Assembly (NCBI GenBank): GCA_937893155.1
Contig: CALBGU010000267.1
Location: 1-19,121 of the forward strand
DNA from: an uncultured Treponema sp.
Lineage (GTDB): Bacteria > Spirochaetota > Spirochaetia > Treponematales > Treponemataceae
Direction of reading: 5' to 3'
DNA length: 19,121 nt
The translations under genes and the position numbers were made by a program. Of the stretch, positions 12,325 through 19,121 are shown piece after piece; position 1 is the first letter of the stretch, and every line of letters begins with the position of its first letter. The notes below the pieces were generated by a model. That model did not search any database. It was not told where the DNA came from and saw nothing but the letters and a program-made list of their open reading frames with translations.

Positions 12325-15300
12325 TTATTTCTGAGAAGTATCCGACGGCTGTTTTTTTGCCGCAGGCTTTCTGGTTCGTTTTGCCTTTGGCTTTTCGTCT
12401 TTTTCTTCAGCCTTTGTAGTTTTTGCCGCAGCTGGCTTTTTTGCGGTTTTTCGCGCTTTTGGCTCTTTTTTTGCTTCCTCTGCAGGACGAACATCAGCCA
12501 AGAAATTATCGACGTGATATTCTGCGCCTTCTTTTGCCGCGTCAAGCACGGTGTAGAGCTTGTAGATATTTGTGCGGCTCAAGTTTGGCTTGCACATAAT
12601 ATTCGACACCAGCATATACCACAGCGATTCTTCAATGCGCTCCTTGTTAAACCACTTCACGCCGTCGTACACGTTTGCGCCGCAGAGTAAGCCCGCGTCT
12701 GGAGAATCGGCGATGATTCGCGCCACTTCATACGTTGATTTTCGTGCCTGTGATGCACCGAACGGCATATTCCGCACTGCTGAAAGCGTAACGATGTTGT
12801 GCAAAATACGGCGGAAATCCGGGAACGAAATCTTTGCGTTCTGCGCGGTCTGCGAGATTTTTCGCTCGAAGTCGTATTTCTTGCACAGTTTTGAACCGAA
12901 CGGAGAAACAATCGCGTAGCTGACGAGAATTTCAGGCGCATACGCATTTGCCATTAAGCCTTTGAAAACCAGCTTGGTCAGCTTTGCTTGCAGCGTTGTA
13001 TTGCTTTTCTTTTCCTCGGTGTTCGTTGCTTCTGAGTGCAAATAGCCGATTGCATAGCGGAAGAGCTTCAATGCGTCGTCTGCGTCAATTCCGCCCTTTG
13101 CATAGAAGTCGCGCAGATTGTCTTCAAGAGAGTTCACAAACTCGTCAAAATCGATTTCGTCAAAGCCGCACTCTTTGCGCTGCACTTCGCTCATAAACAA
13201 AACGTGCACTTTGTCAAAGAAATCCTGCGATAAGACTTTATCAAGCGCAAGATACAAATCTTTGTACACGATGTCTTCCCACGCTTCTTTGAGGTCTGGC
13301 GTTCCGCGTCCGTTCAAGAAATCGCACAGCGTTCGGTACATACCGTCAGAGCCGTCAACAACTTGATGAGCGTCCATCAGCACTTGCGATTCAAAGCCGT
13401 TTAAGCTCAAGAAAAGACCGTTGTTGATAATATCATCGCTTCGGCGAACATAATACATACCGCTTCTTGCCTCGCGGAAAATGCAGAAATGGTCGCCGCC
13501 GCTCGTCAAGCCCAAGCCTTCGCTGAGCGTTCTCGTGCGCATTTCAATGTCGTTTTCGCCTTTCTTTACAGCATACGGCACAGACTGCTTAATCCACCCC
13601 GACGCGCGCTCATACTTGTTATTGTAGAACACAATAGCGTTTTCGTTTTCCACGCCGTTTGAGTACGCAAAGACATTTTCATTAACGCGACCATTGTCCC
13701 ACACATCATAGAACAAGAAGTTTTCAACGTTCGCAAAGATGTAGCGTTTCTTCATCAATGGGAAAATGTCGTGCCAATGACGAGCAACAAGGTTTCCGTC
13801 TGGCTTTTCGTCGCGATATGCCTTTGTGTATTCCATACCGTACTTTTCTTCAAAGCCCTCGATTTGACCGTGTCCGAACATCGGCAATCCTGGCATTGTA
13901 ACCATCAGCGTACAAACACCAAAGTATTTATCGCCCTTGCCAAACTGTGCAACAGCGGTTTCTTCGTCAGGATTGTTCATAAAGTTGACGTATCGCTTTA
14001 AGATTTGCGGGTCAAACTTAATCGTGTTCTTTACGGTATCGCGATACTTTTGGTTCTCTTCTTTCTTGAGCATATTCATAAATGCGCTGTTGTAGACGCG
14101 GTGCATACCGAGTGTGCGCACAAAATAGCCCTCAAGCATCCAGAACGCCTCCGCCAAAAGCAGCGTATCAGGCAATTCTTTTGCAATACGGTCAACGACT
14201 TCTCTCCAGAACTCGTTCGGAATTCTTGCCTCAAACTCCTCGTTAGAAAGCGCGTATTCGCTGCGAGTTGCAATATCGCCGCCGTGTCCTGGCTCAGGAT
14301 ACCAAAGGCGGCGAATATGCTTCTTTGCCAAAACCATAGCAGCATCAAAGCGGATAATCGGGAAGTTTCGGGCAACGTGCAAAATCTCTTGCATAACCGC
14401 TTCGCGCGCTTCTGGGTTCAAGAAATCAATCTGAGCCGTATCGTTCCACGGCATACCTGTACCGTCATTTCCGTGATAGATATAGCGCGTTTCGCCCGTG
14501 TAGTTATCAACTCGCTTAAAGACGACAGCGCAATCAGACTTTGAATAATAGTGGTCTTCAAGATACACGCCGACTCTGCCGTCGTGGCTCAAGTTTTCGC
14601 CATTGAAAGAGTATCCTGGGAACGGAGAATCCCAACGCTGCACGAAATACTGAGGCTTTTCAACAACCCAGCGCGAATCCATACCTGTGTGGTTCGGCAC
14701 CATATCGCTTGCAAGACGAAGACCGCGCGCCCAGCAACGACCGCGAAGATTCTCTAATGCAGCCCAGCCGCCCAAGTTGCCTGCAATTTCGTATTCGTGC
14801 AAACTATACGCACTCGCCGCAGCTTCTGGGTTTCCGCAAATCTGCTTTATTCTCTTGCTTGCCGCGCTTCGCTCCCAAAGACCGATGAGCCAAAGCCCCG
14901 TAAAGCCCTCATCTCGCAATGTATCAAGCTCTTCATTCGGGATTTTATCGAGCGTGTTGATTTCGCGATGATATTTCTTAGAAAGCTGGTCAAGCCACAC
15001 AAGTACCGTTTTCGCCATAAGGATAACGCACGGCATCCATTCACGGTCTGGGCTAAAACGCTCATATTCTTTTATAAGGCTGTCATAGCTAGGCACAGGA
15101 ACGTCAGCCTCGCCTCCTGTCATCGGATGCCACGCCGCTTTTTGCTCCTCGCTAATCGTATCGAGTCCGCCGAGCAGTCTGCGCTTAACCCATTCGCTCA
15201 AATATTCGCCCCAGTGCATACGGATATAATCGAGCTGACCTTTGAGGTCTGTCGGTGCATATTCGGACGGCTCTTTTAGCATGGTGATAAGGTCGTGATT

Positions 15301-15921
15301 GAACGTGCCGAAAAATGGCTTTGACTTCACAAATGCTTTGAGGGTGTCCCACGCATTTGCATACGTCGGATTTTCAATCAATTTTTTGTCATTGAACATA
15401 ATGCCGAACGGACGGAATGCAAGATTTTCGTTCGCCAAATGCAACAAAGCCATTTCTTCAAGCGTTGCCTCTCGGTTTGAGCGAATACGTCCCGTCGGCT
15501 CTTCTGGCAGTTCCTGATTTAAGTATTCTTCTGCGCTTTGCTTGCCTTGATACACTGCAACAGGAGGAAATTCTGCAATGAACTCGAACAGCATTTTGTC
15601 GATTTCTTCTTTTTTGAAAACTCGGTTAAGTTCCGTGAGTGCGTCGGCAAAAATATTCGGGTCTTTTTTCTGGCGATACAGCGCACAGATAAAGTGAAAA
15701 ATCTCATCGATAAGAGCCATTGCGTTCAAATCGCCAGCAGAAACCCTTTTGTCGCTCATTCCAAGCCTGTCAAAATGCGCATTGAGCTTTGTCTGAAATG
15801 AGCGGACAGCTTTTAAGTCGGCAAAAATCACATTTCCTGTTGACGCGTAAAGCCGCGCATCAAAATCGCATTTTTCGCGGATTTCACGACTAATATGGAA
15901 TTCATTGTATGATACGTTCAT
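12325..15921 (-). CDS. Large GH13 alpha-amylase superfamily enzyme with Lys/Ala-rich tail
   Basis: A 1198-residue protein acting on alpha-glucans or transferring glucosyl units. The first 330 residues are a helical region of unknown role. The catalytic barrel follows: region I DMVPNHTG (Asp406), region II IIRFDAAMVLAKKHIR (nucleophile Asp526), region III LLLAEAFW (acid/base Glu591). Region IV is FMNNPDEETA (Asp652), where the common His-Asp pair is replaced by Pro-Asp. A helical C-terminal region follows, and the last 50 residues or so are a low-complexity tail of Lys, Ala, Glu and Pro (KKPAAAKTTKAEEKDEKPKA). All three catalytic acids are present. It overlaps malQ by 4 bp and has AAGGAGG upstream, so the two are co-translated. 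No signal peptide is seen, so it is probably cytosolic and works on glycogen or maltodextrin. The exact activity is open. Confidence 0.88.
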   Translation of the reverse strand: MNVSYNEFHISREIREKCDFDARLYASTGNVIFADLKAVRSFQTKLNAHFDRLGMSDKRVSAGDLNAMALIDEIFHFICALYRQKKDPNIFADALTELNRVFKKEEIDKMLFEFIAEFPPVAVYQGKQSAEEYLNQELPEEPTGRIRSNREATLEEMALLHLANENLAFRPFGIMFNDKKLIENPTYANAWDTLKAFVKSKPFFGTFNHDLITMLKEPSEYAPTDLKGQLDYIRMHWGEYLSEWVKRRLLGGLDTISEEQKAAWHPMTGGEADVPVPSYDSLIKEYERFSPDREWMPCVILMAKTVLVWLDQLSKKYHREINTLDKIPNEELDTLRDEGFTGLWLIGLWERSAASKRIKQICGNPEAAASAYSLHEYEIAGNLGGWAALENLRGRCWARGLRLASDMVPNHTGMDSRWVVEKPQYFVQRWDSPFPGYSFNGENLSHDGRVGVYLEDHYYSKSDCAVVFKRVDNYTGETRYIYHGNDGTGMPWNDTAQIDFLNPEAREAVMQEILHVARNFPIIRFDAAMVLAKKHIRRLWYPEPGHGGDIATRSEYALSNEEFEARIPNEFWREVVDRIAKELPDTLLLAEAFWMLEGYFVRTLGMHRVYNSAFMNMLKKEENQKYRDTVKNTIKFDPQILKRYVNFMNNPDEETAVAQFGKGDKYFGVCTLMVTMPGLPMFGHGQIEGFEEKYGMEYTKAYRDEKPDGNLVARHWHDIFPLMKKRYIFANVENFLFYDVWDNGRVNENVFAYSNGVENENAIVFYNNKYERASGWIKQSVPYAVKKGENDIEMRTRTLSEGLGLTSGGDHFCIFREARSGMYYVRRSDDIINNGLFLSLNGFESQVLMDAHQVVDGSDGMYRTLCDFLNGRGTPDLKEAWEDIVYKDLYLALDKVLSQDFFDKVHVLFMSEVQRKECGFDEIDFDEFVNSLEDNLRDFYAKGGIDADDALKLFRYAIGYLHSEATNTEEKKSNTTLQAKLTKLVFKGLMANAYAPEILVSYAIVSPFGSKLCKKYDFERKISQTAQNAKISFPDFRRILHNIVTLSAVRNMPFGASQARKSTYEVARIIADSPDAGLLCGANVYDGVKWFNKERIEESLWYMLVSNIMCKPNLSRTNIYKLYTVLDAAKEGAEYHVDNFLADVRPAEEAKKEPKARKTAKKPAAAKTTKAEEKDEKPKAKRTRKPAAKKQPSDTSQK

Positions 15922-17912
15922 AAGTCCTCCTTCTTTGCTTTATGAGCGGCGGCGATAGCCTTTATTTTTTTGATAAGGTCTTTGTCTTTCAAAAGGTCTT
16001 CCATTGCGGTGCAGACGCGATACGTCCAGTTGAACTCGGTAACGGTTCCCGGAATATTTATGCGCTCGGCGTTTTCGTCTGCGTTGTAATATTTTTCGCT
16101 CAAGTACAAAAAATCCTGCAACGGCGGCACAAAAAGCGCACTGTTTGCTTTTGCCGCATTTTTAAGCACAAATTCCGCTTCTTTTTCGCCGAATGTATGC
16201 TCTGCTTTTATATCGCTGTCGGTGTTTTGCTCGGCGAAATCGCGCACAAACGCATACACCGCGTCTTTTTCGGTGTTCCACCATTGCCGCAGCGTGCTTG
16301 AATCGTGCACCGACGTGGTGGACACCGAAAGCGTGTCGTAATCGGCAAACGGCACAAACGGCTGACCAGCCTCGCCCCATTTTCTGCACCAGCGCACAAC
16401 GCGCAAGCCGAGAATATTCTTTTTTTGCAGTACCGGCGGCACGCAAGATAGCGACACGCCAAGGTCTTCTGCGCACGGAATCATATCGCTCACTTTGGTC
16501 AGTTCGTCAAGCAGTGTTTCGCCCTGCTGCTGCCAAAGCTGCTCATTATCTTTGTGATTTTTTGCAAAAAGCGATTCAAGTTCTTGCTTTTCACTTTCTG
16601 AAAGCGTCTGCCATGCTGTTGATTCGGTGTGCTGCCACGCGGGAATGAACGAATCTTTCTCTGATTTTATCAACGCTCTGTCAGTCCACTTGGAAAGCAG
16701 CATGTGCTTGTCATTTTCGTTTGCGCCAACTTTTTCCAGCACAGACCGAATATCGTCTTGCACTTTGATAGTGTCTTTGAAGTTCCAAAGCTCCTCGTTG
16801 CCAATTCTTTTGCACACGGCTTCAAGACTGCGAATATCTTTTGCCCATTCCGTGCGGATATGCGGCTCCGAAAGCCAATTCAGACGCCCGTTATCAAATC
16901 CCAGCTTCTCAAATTCCTCGCGGCGAATTGAGAGTGCAGGCACTTCACGCCCGAGCTTGCCGGTGTATTCGCCCTCGGGAATTGTCCAAATGCGAAAAAA
17001 GCCAAGAACGTGGTCAATGCGGAATGCGCCGTAATATTTTGCGGCTTGCTGTATGCGAGTATGCCACCAGCCGTATTTTTCTTTTGCCATAATGCGCCAG
17101 TTGTACGTTGGAAATCCCCAACTCTGACCATTTGGATTTTCAAAATCCGGCGGCGAGCCTGCGCGGTTTTTCATATCGAAAAGCTCTTTCTTTTCCCACG
17201 TGTCAGCCGAATCCTCGTTCATCATAATGGGAATATCGCCCTTGAGGATAATTTTTGCCTCTTTTGCCGCTTCTGCTGCCTGCGAAAATTGCTGTGCAGC
17301 GCGGATTTGAAGCCACACATAAAATTGATGCTTCAAGCGCAACGTCGGATTTTTCCATCGTTCGCTGATTTCTTCTTCAGTTAAAAATTGGTCTTTTGAC
17401 TGCCATTCTTTCCACGAAGCCTGTAAATATTCTTCCTTTAAGTTTTTATACACTGCGTAAGGCACAACCCACGGATTTTCTTTGCAGAATTCGTTTATTT
17501 TTATTGCTTGACCCGCATTTGAATAAATCTTGTGCAAAAGCGCTGTTTTCCAGTTCAGCACGCGCTCGTAATGATAGCGAGAATCATCTTTATGCGCACA
17601 GATAAACGCGTCATATTCTTCCTTAATAGAAGAATCTTCTGAGCAAGCCTCATTCCATTCTGGCAAAGCTGTCAGATTGATATAAATCGGGTGAAGAGCA
17701 AATGCCGATACACTGCTGTACGGCGAAGACTGCATTGCTGTGTCATTCACGGGAAGCAGTTGCAGCACGCCTAAACCGCTCTTTTTGCAGAATTCAATGA
17801 GTTTACCCAAAGCGGTGAACTCTCCAATAACGGGGGACTCTTGCGTTTTTATCGCGCCGAGCGGTACAACAATACCTGTTGCTTTCTTAACCTTTCTTTT
17901 CGTGGTAGCCAT
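15918..17912 (-). CDS. malQ: 4-alpha-glucanotransferase (amylomaltase, GH77)
   Basis: A 664-residue GH77 enzyme that moves alpha-1,4-glucan segments between maltodextrins in the cytosol, releasing glucose. The N-terminal part has GIVVPLGAIKT and GLGVLQLLPVNDT, followed by SPYSSVSAFALHPIYI, all typical. Catalytic features are GDIPIMMNEDSADTW, FRIDHVLGFFRIW (nucleophile Asp300), CAEDLG (acid/base Glu482) and TTSVHDSSTLRQWW (Asp537), so the active site is complete. It is the first gene of a two-gene operon; its last codons (AAGKEDL-coding region with AAGGAGG) supply the ribosome binding site of the GH13 gene, and stop and start overlap as TTATGA. The start at 17912 follows a TATAAT by 8 nt with no Shine-Dalgarno, so its own mRNA is probably leaderless. 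Confidence 0.93.
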   Translation of the reverse strand: MATTKRKVKKATGIVVPLGAIKTQESPVIGEFTALGKLIEFCKKSGLGVLQLLPVNDTAMQSSPYSSVSAFALHPIYINLTALPEWNEACSEDSSIKEEYDAFICAHKDDSRYHYERVLNWKTALLHKIYSNAGQAIKINEFCKENPWVVPYAVYKNLKEEYLQASWKEWQSKDQFLTEEEISERWKNPTLRLKHQFYVWLQIRAAQQFSQAAEAAKEAKIILKGDIPIMMNEDSADTWEKKELFDMKNRAGSPPDFENPNGQSWGFPTYNWRIMAKEKYGWWHTRIQQAAKYYGAFRIDHVLGFFRIWTIPEGEYTGKLGREVPALSIRREEFEKLGFDNGRLNWLSEPHIRTEWAKDIRSLEAVCKRIGNEELWNFKDTIKVQDDIRSVLEKVGANENDKHMLLSKWTDRALIKSEKDSFIPAWQHTESTAWQTLSESEKQELESLFAKNHKDNEQLWQQQGETLLDELTKVSDMIPCAEDLGVSLSCVPPVLQKKNILGLRVVRWCRKWGEAGQPFVPFADYDTLSVSTTSVHDSSTLRQWWNTEKDAVYAFVRDFAEQNTDSDIKAEHTFGEKEAEFVLKNAAKANSALFVPPLQDFLYLSEKYYNADENAERINIPGTVTEFNWTYRVCTAMEDLLKDKDLIKKIKAIAAAHKAKKEDL

Positions 17913-17920
17913 AATATAAA

Positions 17921-17926
17921 ATTATA
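17921..17926 (-). promoter_or_regulatory. -10 box of malQ, leaderless layout
   Basis: A perfect TATAAT on the minus strand (17926-17921), followed by TTTATATT (8 nt) and the ATG at 17912. There is no Shine-Dalgarno. The best -35 candidate (GTTACT, 17 bp upstream) is weak. Confidence 0.5.
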
Positions 17927-17974
17927 GCACACAATCCGAAAAAAGTAACTTATTTTTATCTTAATTTTCTCATT

Positions 17975-17998
17975 TTTTTGCATAAGACATTGCAAAAA
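17975..17998 (-). terminator. Weak hairpin after the HAD gene
   Basis: TTTTTGCA and TGCAAAAA arms (8 bp, 17975-17982 and 17991-17998) with an 8-nt loop, starting 12 bp past the HAD stop codon. On the minus strand the arm is followed by A/G-rich sequence rather than T, so it is at best a poor terminator or a 3'-end stabiliser. Confidence 0.3.
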
Positions 17999-18009
17999 TG
18001 TGCTCCATT

Positions 18010-18693
18010 TTATGCAGATTGTACGATGTCTAACAGCTGTGAAAAATGAGATATTCTAAAATCGGCTGATTTTAAAATGTTTTCGCGACGCTGTTTTTCG
18101 CGCACGAGCAGACATTCCGTCAAAACGGTTTTTAGCCCCGCATTTTTTGCGCCAAAAAGTTCATCGCTTCCGCCGTCGCCCACAAAAAGCGCATTTTCTG
18201 CTTTTAATCCCAGATGGTGCAAACTCATTTCGTAGATTTTTCTATCTGGTTTTAGCAAACCGACATCGCACGAGAAAATTGCGTCATCAAAAAACGGCGC
18301 CAGCGGAGACTCTGCCCACGCAGCAATATCGCACACGTCGGCATTGCTCACCAATCCGATTTTGAACCCACGTTTTTTTAGTTCCCGTATCGTCTTGAGT
18401 ATTTCTGCGGGGACTTCAACGAGGCATTTTTTCATTCGCTCCCGTTTTGCCTGTAATACCGCATTTTTTTGCTCTTTGGTCGGTGTGAATGGCAAGAGTG
18501 CAAAGAGACGGTCTATCAATTCTTCTTCCGTTTTTATGCGCCCGAGCCCGCGGTCGTTGCTGATTTTTTCTTCCCAATGCACTTCTTCCCATTCTTTTGC
18601 AGAAATGCCAAGCGGCGCGCTTTCGGTTGCCAAAAGTTCAACGTGCGGTTCAATAAGCGTTTCAAATAAATCAAAACAGACTGCGGAAATCAT
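18010..18693 (-). CDS. HAD-superfamily hydrolase
   Basis: A 227-residue haloacid-dehalogenase-like hydrolase, probably a phosphatase acting on a small metabolite. Motif I is VCFDLFETL with nucleophile Asp8. The residue two places on is Phe10 rather than the second Asp of most HAD phosphatases, a feature shared with dehalogenase-type and some phosphatase members. Motif II is VSNAD (Ser116), motif III the lysine of LLKPDRKIY (Lys148), and motif IV VGDGGSDE (Asp173, Asp177). A helical cap lies between about 15 and 90. The start has GGAGG 5 nt upstream. The gene follows the tRNA-Gly terminator directly, with no room for a clear promoter of its own. The substrate is unknown. Confidence 0.88.
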   Translation of the reverse strand: MISAVCFDLFETLIEPHVELLATESAPLGISAKEWEEVHWEEKISNDRGLGRIKTEEELIDRLFALLPFTPTKEQKNAVLQAKRERMKKCLVEVPAEILKTIRELKKRGFKIGLVSNADVCDIAAWAESPLAPFFDDAIFSCDVGLLKPDRKIYEMSLHHLGLKAENALFVGDGGSDELFGAKNAGLKTVLTECLLVREKQRRENILKSADFRISHFSQLLDIVQSA

Positions 18694-18711
18694 TTTTGCC
18701 TCCGTAAAAAC

Positions 18712-18743
18712 AAAAAAAACGCTGTTGTTATAAAACAGCGTTT
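18712..18743 (-). terminator. Rho-independent terminator of tRNA-Gly
   Basis: On the minus strand, a perfect 10-bp stem AAACGCTGTT/AACAGCGTTT (18743-18734 with 18726-18717) with a 7-nt loop, running into eight T (18719-18712). It starts 9 bp after the tRNA 3' end. The HAD ribosome binding site begins only about 8 bp beyond the T run. Confidence 0.9.
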
Positions 18744-18752
18744 CAAAAGAGA

Positions 18753-18824
18753 AGCGGCAGAAGGGAGTCGAACCCTCGTCTCCAGCTTGGAAGGCTGGGA
18801 TAATAGCCGTTATATGACTGCCGC
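18753..18824 (-). tRNA. tRNA-Gly, anticodon UCC
   Basis: A 72-nt cloverleaf on the minus strand. The acceptor stem GCGGCAG pairs with CTGCCGC (18824-18818 and 18760-18754). The anticodon stem CCAGC/GCTGG holds the 7-nt loop CTTCCAA with anticodon TCC at 18791-18789. The T arm contains GGTTCGA. The sequence closely follows bacterial tRNA-Gly(UCC). The 3' CCA is not encoded (discriminator T, then TCT), so it must be added by a nucleotidyltransferase. Confidence 0.95.
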
Positions 18825-18837
18825 ACTTGATGTTTTT

Positions 18838-18866
18838 AATATATCAAATCATAAAAAAAGAGTCAA
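18838..18866 (-). promoter_or_regulatory. Strong promoter of tRNA-Gly
   Basis: On the minus strand: -35 TTGACT (18866-18861), a 17-bp spacer, and -10 TATATT (18843-18838). The predicted start is near 18831, 7 nt before the mature tRNA 5' end. An A/T-rich tract suited to an UP element lies directly upstream. Confidence 0.8.
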
Positions 18867-18880
18867 TATGATTTTGCAAA

Positions 18881-18923
18881 TTTTTTATTTTTTTTTGCAT
18901 ATTTTTTTTATCGTATTTTTTTT
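18881..18923. promoter_or_regulatory. A/T tracts between two divergent promoters
   Basis: Four T runs on the + strand of 6, 9, 8 and 8 bases at 18881, 18888, 18902 and 18916. They lie just upstream of the tRNA -35 box, where an UP element would sit, and may bend the DNA. Their spacing (about 8-14 bp) is only roughly in helical phase. Confidence 0.4.
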
Positions 18924-19022
18924 ATCAACTAGACCAAATAAATGAGAAAAATTGTTAAAAACGCTTTTTTTTGTCAAAATGTAAGAAAAACAACAGACAG
19001 GAGCGAGAAATTTTCGTATCTT

Positions 19023-19028
19023 TATAAT
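19023..19028 (+). promoter_or_regulatory. -10 box of the last gene
   Basis: A perfect TATAAT 26 nt before the ATG at 19055. No recognisable -35 lies at 16-18 bp. Unlike the leaderless genes, this one leaves room for a leader with an AAGAGG ribosome binding site. Confidence 0.4.
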
Positions 19029-19054
19029 AGAAAATATTTGCAAGAGGTTTTAGT

Positions 19055-19121
19055 ATGGATTTAGCAGAGATTGATGAAGAAGGCAGAGGCTTGCTGTTTT
19101 TCGGCGATACGATGGTGAATA
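19055..19121 (+). CDS. Start of an unknown protein, cut by the window edge
   Basis: Twenty-two codons are visible, MDLAEIDEEGRGLLFFGDTM and onward. AAGAGG at 19042-19047 sits 7 nt before the ATG and a TATAAT lies further upstream, so the start is credible. The opening is acidic, with no signal peptide. I do not recognise the family. It is divergent from tRNA-Gly, with about 230 bp of AT-rich DNA between them. Confidence 0.6.
   Translation, partial: MDLAEIDEEGRGLLFFGDTMVN

Noticed and set aside
18694..18752. T-box or other riboswitch in the HAD leader, suggested by the hairpin and closeness to a tRNA
   Set aside because: The leader is too short, has no T-box consensus, and the hairpin is fully explained as the tRNA terminator.

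Overview
The window looks like a stretch of spirochaete chromosome, most likely a host-associated Treponema. This is inference from gene content, not from a marker gene: a BspA-type leucine-rich-repeat surface protein, a PD-(D/E)XK 'putative transposase' of the Rpn/TIGR01784 type, a GH13 enzyme with the unusual NNPDE motif, a GH77 glucanotransferase, and a B-C-A PTS permease. The DNA is AT-rich and full of long T and A runs.

Region by region. (a) 1-3745 is an accessory-looking, AT-rich segment. It holds the start of an unknown gene, an XRE regulator divergent from a membrane acyltransferase, an Rpn-type nuclease, and a PIN-domain toxin-antitoxin pair. The pair sits between two diverged copies of an intergenic element that carries a Rho-independent terminator. 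(b) 3796-6507 is a two-gene unit: a diacylglycerol-kinase-family lipid kinase and a large AAA+ ATPase of unknown role. (c) 6508-9600 contains one exported LRR protein gene. On each side of it lies a tandem array (period 42 bp on one side, 41 bp on the other) followed at once by a copy of the same interspersed palindromic element. Paired GTCTACAC motifs lie further out. (d) 9591-12195 holds a nitroreductase whose promoter borrows its -35 box from the interspersed element, converging with a PTS IIBCA sugar permease only 5 bp away. (e) 12227-17926 is a glucan operon on the minus strand: malQ (GH77) overlapping a very large GH13 enzyme with a lysine/alanine-rich tail, ended by a strong terminator. 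(f) 18010-19121 has tRNA-Gly(UCC) with its promoter and terminator, a HAD hydrolase directly behind that terminator, and the start of an unknown gene.

How the genes work together. PTS sugar uptake, MalQ and the GH13 enzyme plausibly serve sugar import and alpha-glucan or glycogen turnover, although the PTS substrate is not settled by sequence. The clearest system-level pattern is in transcription starts. Five genes that begin transcription units have a TATAAT-like box ending 7 or 8 nt before the ATG and no usable Shine-Dalgarno, which predicts leaderless mRNAs. Several other genes, including the operon-internal GH13 gene, have good Shine-Dalgarno sequences. The most unusual structure is the pair of compound repeats (tandem array plus palindromic element, same orientation) bracketing the LRR surface protein gene.
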